From contig JANQJA010000020.1 of NCBI GenBank assembly GCA_028281885.1, positions 149,577 to 213,576 on the forward strand: a DNA stretch of 64,000 nt. Direction: 5' to 3'. This document shows, one piece after another, positions 61,535 to 64,000 of the stretch. The notes beneath the pieces were generated by a model that was given only the letters and a program-made list of their open reading frames with translations, did no database searches and was not told the DNA's origin. This DNA is from Pseudomonadales bacterium. Its GTDB lineage: Bacteria; Pseudomonadota; Gammaproteobacteria; Pseudomonadales; Azotimanducaceae. The position numbers and the translations under genes were made by a program. Within the stretch, counting starts at the first letter, position 1; each line of letters opens with the position of its first letter.

Positions 61535-62031
61535 TTAGAGCAATGCAGTGCCTCCTCGTCTCGTTTCTCGTCACTATGATATCAATTGTAGTCACAGCTA
61601 ATATCGATATTGAAATACGTGCCCAGAAAGCCCCGTCCACTGAAGACACAAGTAACATTGTAGAACAAGCGAAACACACGCTTGATCCGAGAAGTGAAAA
61701 CGTTCCAGAAGATTTGGTCAACAGGGATCAAATGTGGCTTGAGGAACTCCTAATCAAAAACGAAACACCTGAACCACATGAAGTGTGGGATTCAAGGAAC
61801 AGAGCTGCTATGCCGATCGTACTTATCATCTGGGCTGCGTCCATGATGACATTTCTTATTGTTATCTCCGCTCATGTTAGGCCATCTTTAAGCGAGCTGG
61901 CAGTAGTTGTATTCCCAGTACTGTTTGCTTTTCTTGGCTTATTTTCCGTCGCGCAATTTGTCTCGATTCTTTTCATCTTGGTATCTGTGCGAGCATTGTA
62001 TTCTGCTTTTCGATTTACTCGATCAAAGTAG
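61531..62031 (+). CDS. Small membrane protein overlapping the RHS gene; candidate immunity protein
   Basis: A 166-residue protein whose ATG overlaps the RHS stop (ATGA). A first hydrophobic segment (LLVSFLVTMISIVVTANI) is followed by a charged loop of about 70 residues and then two or three C-terminal helices (PIVLIIWAASMMTFLIVIS; LAVVVFPVLFAFLGLFSVA; SILFILVSVRALYSAF). Tight coupling to the 3' end of a toxin-type gene is typical of immunity genes, and several immunity families are small membrane proteins. If correct, the RHS tip would act at or in a membrane. Without the toxin assignment this is only position and topology; no family is recognised. AT-rich like the tip. Confidence 0.65.
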   Translation: MIRAMQCLLVSFLVTMISIVVTANIDIEIRAQKAPSTEDTSNIVEQAKHTLDPRSENVPEDLVNRDQMWLEELLIKNETPEPHEVWDSRNRAAMPIVLIIWAASMMTFLIVISAHVRPSLSELAVVVFPVLFAFLGLFSVAQFVSILFILVSVRALYSAFRFTRSK

Positions 62032-62070
62032 TTGCTGAGGTCAGCGCGTAATCATAGGGGTCGAATCATA

Positions 62071-62100
62071 GGGGTCAGAGTAAAGTGCCAGAGTAAATTT
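62071..62100 (+). repeat. REP-like repeat, left flank of RAYT gene
   Basis: GGGGTCAGAGTAAAGTGCCA followed by GAGTAAATTT. Ends 6 bp before the stop of the RAYT gene. Confidence 0.85.
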
Positions 62101-62105
62101 GTCGG

Positions 62106-62759
62106 TCATGGCGGTGATCCAGTCAATGACCGAACCTGCTCCCTGAAACGCTCCGAACCCAGCACGAGCCCCTTGTTGATGCAGTGACGTATTTTTGCGA
62201 CTACCTCGCCAGCTAAGGCTTGCTCCATCAACTTTCGGTAATGGGCCTGGCGATCCGCAGGGTTTGCCCCCAGGTCATTGTAGAGCCCGTGAGGCGTCCA
62301 CAGTTCGATGGGAGTTCCAAAGGCATGCGCACGATAACTGGACCAGAGATAATCGCCTGGATCTCTCACCATGCCTGCCCTGATGGGATTTAATTCGATG
62401 TACTGTAGGCAGGCGAGCAGGTACTCGCGATCATGAATCAGGCTCGATCTGTATCTTCCCTCAAACAACGTTCCTGATCTCCCGTAGACGTCATTGAAAT
62501 ATCGAACATATAGGCGGCCAATGAATTGCATCAGGCGGGGGACACCTTCCTCCGACATTGGTGTCAGTAGTAGATGAACATGGTTCGTCATGAACACCCA
62601 ACCATGAATCCGCACACCAAATTTCTCGGCACCTACTGCCAGCCAGTTGGCGTAGGCTGCCAGGTCGGCATCTGAGGCAGAACAAACCTGACGATTGTTG
62701 CCTCTCTGGATAATGTGTAGTGGCATTCCGGGAATACAGACCCTCGGACGTCGGGGCAT
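62106..62759 (-). CDS. REP-associated tyrosine transposase (RAYT), Y1_Tnp family
   Basis: The start is set at the ATG 62757-62759, since MPRRPRVCIPGMPLHIIQRG is the typical N-terminus; a longer frame to 62831 starts inside non-conserved sequence. The 217-residue protein has the HUH motif in FMTNHVHLLLTPMSEEG, the RYFNDVYGRSGTLFEGRYRS block and YIELNPIRAGMVRDPGDYLW with the catalytic-Tyr region. RAYTs are single-domain Y1 transposases that mobilise REP/REPIN sequences. The inverted flanking repeats are present in at least six copies in this window. Confidence 0.93.
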   Translation of the reverse strand: MPRRPRVCIPGMPLHIIQRGNNRQVCSASDADLAAYANWLAVGAEKFGVRIHGWVFMTNHVHLLLTPMSEEGVPRLMQFIGRLYVRYFNDVYGRSGTLFEGRYRSSLIHDREYLLACLQYIELNPIRAGMVRDPGDYLWSSYRAHAFGTPIELWTPHGLYNDLGANPADRQAHYRKLMEQALAGEVVAKIRHCINKGLVLGSERFREQVRSLTGSPP

Positions 62760-62874
62760 GGCAAGAAGAATCATATGATTGACAGTGTTCCTGCACGTTA
62801 CATCGAGCAGACGACAGGCTGGAGCAGACATTCGCCAGACAGGCCTTCAGAGAGGCGGCCCAAGTGGGTACAGA

Positions 62875-62900
62875 TTACTCTGGCACTTTACTCTGACCCC
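62875..62900 (-). repeat. REP-like repeat, right flank of RAYT gene
   Basis: TTACTCTGGCACTTTACTCT to GACCCC, inverse of the left-flank copy at 62071-62100. Confidence 0.85.
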
Positions 62901-62901
62901 T

Positions 62902-63258
62902 TTTAAATTTGGAGCGTTCGCCATCAAGAAGGACGTGCTTCCTCACGTCTACGCTAGCGTTGCGTACTACGGAGACCTTCTACCTGCGATGGTTGGTGAT
63001 CAAGCGTGGCTGTTAGTAAATGTAACGAGCATTGCAAACTGTTTCGATTCGGCAAGTTCACTTCGCGCAATGAACAATGACGAGTGGGCTAAAATTGTAC
63101 TGCGTGCCAAAAGACTCAATGAGCCCATCTTCAAAGTGCCGGAGACCTCAGCGTGCGATGTTTATGCTTTCGAACGAGGACACGAGGATGACTTTGTTCG
63201 AAACTACGAACGTGCGAACCTATCAGGCCTGAGGTTCGAAGAGATTTCGCTAACATGA
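62902..63258 (+). pseudogene. 5'-truncated Imm11-like immunity-family gene
   Basis: The reading frame runs from the RAYT right boundary. It shows the pattern of the Imm11/DUF1629 family: LPAMVGDQAWLLVNVTSIA, NCFDSASSLRAM, EPIFKVPETSACDVY and NLSGLRFEEISLT at the C-terminus. About 118 codons remain. The N-terminal part is gone, replaced by the RAYT element, and there is no plausible start in the remaining sequence before the conserved blocks. It was probably the immunity gene of another polymorphic-toxin unit. The stop overlaps the next gene by 4 bp. Confidence 0.6.
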
Positions 63259-63776
63259 GTGGTTTGGTTGGAGCGGAGCAGTTTGCTGTGTACGCAAAAG
63301 AGAGTCTTAGCGAACTGGGGTTCAAGATTTACGGCGCCATACCACCTACGGTTTTGGATGGTGCAACCGCTGGCAATACTAGCCTCACATACATACACCA
63401 AACGGGTCTTTTCCTGTCACCTTTTTTTCAGTTTTATGATGGCAAAATTGCTGGACTTACATTCGGTAGGTGCTGGACGTTAGAAGGATACAAACACCGA
63501 ATTTTTTCACACCGTTACGGCGCCTTCACCGAGTATTTCGGACTCAAAGATACGAATAGGTTTTACTTTGTGCCAGATTCGCACCCTGAGCATGTATATG
63601 CAGACATTTGTGAGAGTGTCGCAGAAACTCTACCGGTGATTTTGCAGCAGTTGACTTATGAGGTATTGGAAGAGATCGAAGGATTGCCCGGCGGGGCCCG
63701 CGATCAAAAGAGAAGATACTTTGGTGACAGAGCTGATGAGGCAGTCCCTACAGCATGTGAACTTAAGGAAAAGTGA
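63255..63776 (+). CDS. Hypothetical protein downstream of the Imm11-like remnant
   Basis: A 173-residue product starting at an ATG that overlaps the preceding stop. No signal peptide or clear membrane helix; aromatic-rich (FYFVPDSHPEHVYADICESV, TYIHQTGLFLSPFFQFYDGK). I do not recognise a family. Composition and position fit an accessory or immunity-type protein of the toxin island. Coupled also to the next small frame by 4 bp. Confidence 0.65.
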   Translation: MSGLVGAEQFAVYAKESLSELGFKIYGAIPPTVLDGATAGNTSLTYIHQTGLFLSPFFQFYDGKIAGLTFGRCWTLEGYKHRIFSHRYGAFTEYFGLKDTNRFYFVPDSHPEHVYADICESVAETLPVILQQLTYEVLEEIEGLPGGARDQKRRYFGDRADEAVPTACELKEK

Positions 63777-63979
63777 ACTTGAAGGAGGATCAGACATTTA
63801 TGCGGAAATTTTTTTTAGAAATTGTATTGAAAGTTGTTATTGGTCTGTGTCTCGTTTCAGAGACACAGTTTGTGATTGCAGCCTCTGCTGTACGAGTTGT
63901 CAGTGTTGCTGAACAAACCGCAATTGACGACTTGACCCTTTGCATAGGAAACGCTCAGAAATCACGAGGGTCGGAGTAA
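63773..63979 (+). CDS. Short exported protein, possibly truncated by a REP-like copy
   Basis: A 68-residue frame beginning with GTG at 63773 or ATG at 63800 (AAGGAGG about 11 nt before it). The ATG form has a signal peptide (KFFLEIVLKVVIGLCLVS then ETQFVIAAS). The stop TAA lies inside the REP-like copy at the window end, so the real C-terminus has probably been cut off by the repeat. No family recognised. Confidence 0.5.
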   Translation: MNLKEDQTFMRKFFLEIVLKVVIGLCLVSETQFVIAASAVRVVSVAEQTAIDDLTLCIGNAQKSRGSE

Positions 63980-64000
63980 TGTACCGGAGTAGCTCTCGAT
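63968..64000 (+). repeat. REP-like repeat copy at window end
   Basis: GGGTCGGAGTAATGTACCGG then AGTAGCTCTCGAT is a near copy of the left arm and loop of the hairpin at 49643-49675, with three mismatches in the arm. The right arm would lie beyond the window. Confidence 0.75.

Larger units (their letters stand above)
62071..62900. mobile_element. RAYT element bounded by inverted REP-like repeats
   Basis: The tyrosine-transposase gene lies between GGGGTCAGAGTAAAGTGCCA (from 62071) and its inverse ending CACTTTACTCTGACCCC (62900). The right boundary runs directly into the truncated Imm11-like coding sequence. No long target duplication is seen; REP-associated elements usually lack one. A 13-bp word AATCATAGGGGTC occurs twice just left of the element (62050 and 62064). 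Confidence 0.75.

Noticed and set aside
1..64000. tRNA, rRNA, riboswitch or prophage genes
   Set aside because: I looked for conserved tRNA arms, rRNA words, common riboswitch cores and phage structural genes and saw none that I could support.

Overview
The window looks like chromosomal DNA of a free-living, probably marine gammaproteobacterium. Gene density is high, GC is moderately high over most of the length, and there are many lipoproteins and signal peptides. Gene types include a SumF1-like/PEGA protein, a LexA box at uvrA, a Bax-type glucosaminidase, a Pit/DUF47 phosphate pair and a REP-associated tyrosine transposase. I cannot name the genus. I see no tRNA, rRNA, CRISPR array or prophage.

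Layout: (A) 1-10.5 kb holds one long minus-strand operon. It encodes two lipoproteins, a pseudokinase-TPR-PEGA protein, a PEGA/formylglycine-enzyme-like protein, a small exported protein, an ExbB/TolQ-type channel, an Hsp70/actin-like ATPase, and two ExbD-like membrane proteins (one with a VWA domain, one cut by the window edge). Two divergent lipoproteins (10.7-12.1 kb) and two TPR/TonB-C-like exported proteins (12.1-14.8 kb) sit beside it. Together these look like an envelope machine powered by proton motive force, which I cannot match to a described system. (B) 15-23.4 kb is housekeeping and metabolic: M48 peptidase, LLM oxidoreductase, thiolase-like protein, phosphate transport pair, SDR, NUDIX hydrolase and Bax. 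(C) 23.4-31 kb is an accessory module. A CHRD/thrombospondin-3/cytochrome lipoprotein and a haem-motif outer-membrane protein stand back to back with an ECF sigma, anti-sigma, subtilase and beta-barrel operon. (D) 31-45 kb is a core block: NUDIX, hemH, uvrA with its SOS promoter, a CinA-type protein, ligD, TPR lipoprotein, metallophosphoesterase, acyl-CoA dehydrogenase and CoA transferase. A 243-bp MITE-like element lies exactly between the hemH and uvrA stop codons.

(E) 45-64 kb is mosaic and increasingly AT-rich. It has a regulator/nucleotidyltransferase toxin-antitoxin-like pair, a GNAT gene broken by inversion, a P-loop kinase, a hydrolase, a D-aminoacylase, a PhyH dioxygenase and a DUF2238 protein. 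These are followed by a tandem duplication of an unknown exported protein and a 2600-residue RHS/YD-repeat protein with a beta-propeller, thrombospondin-3, SpvB-like region and a variable tip. A small membrane protein (candidate immunity) overlaps the RHS gene. A RAYT element comes next, then a truncated Imm11-like gene. Copies of a 24-bp REP-like repeat with the same sequence as the RAYT flanks are scattered from 46.8 kb to the window end.

The best candidates for something undescribed are the ExbB/ExbD-VWA/pseudokinase operon, the ECF-antisigma-subtilase-barrel cassette next to the cytochrome pair, and the propeller-RHS protein with its overlapping membrane partner.
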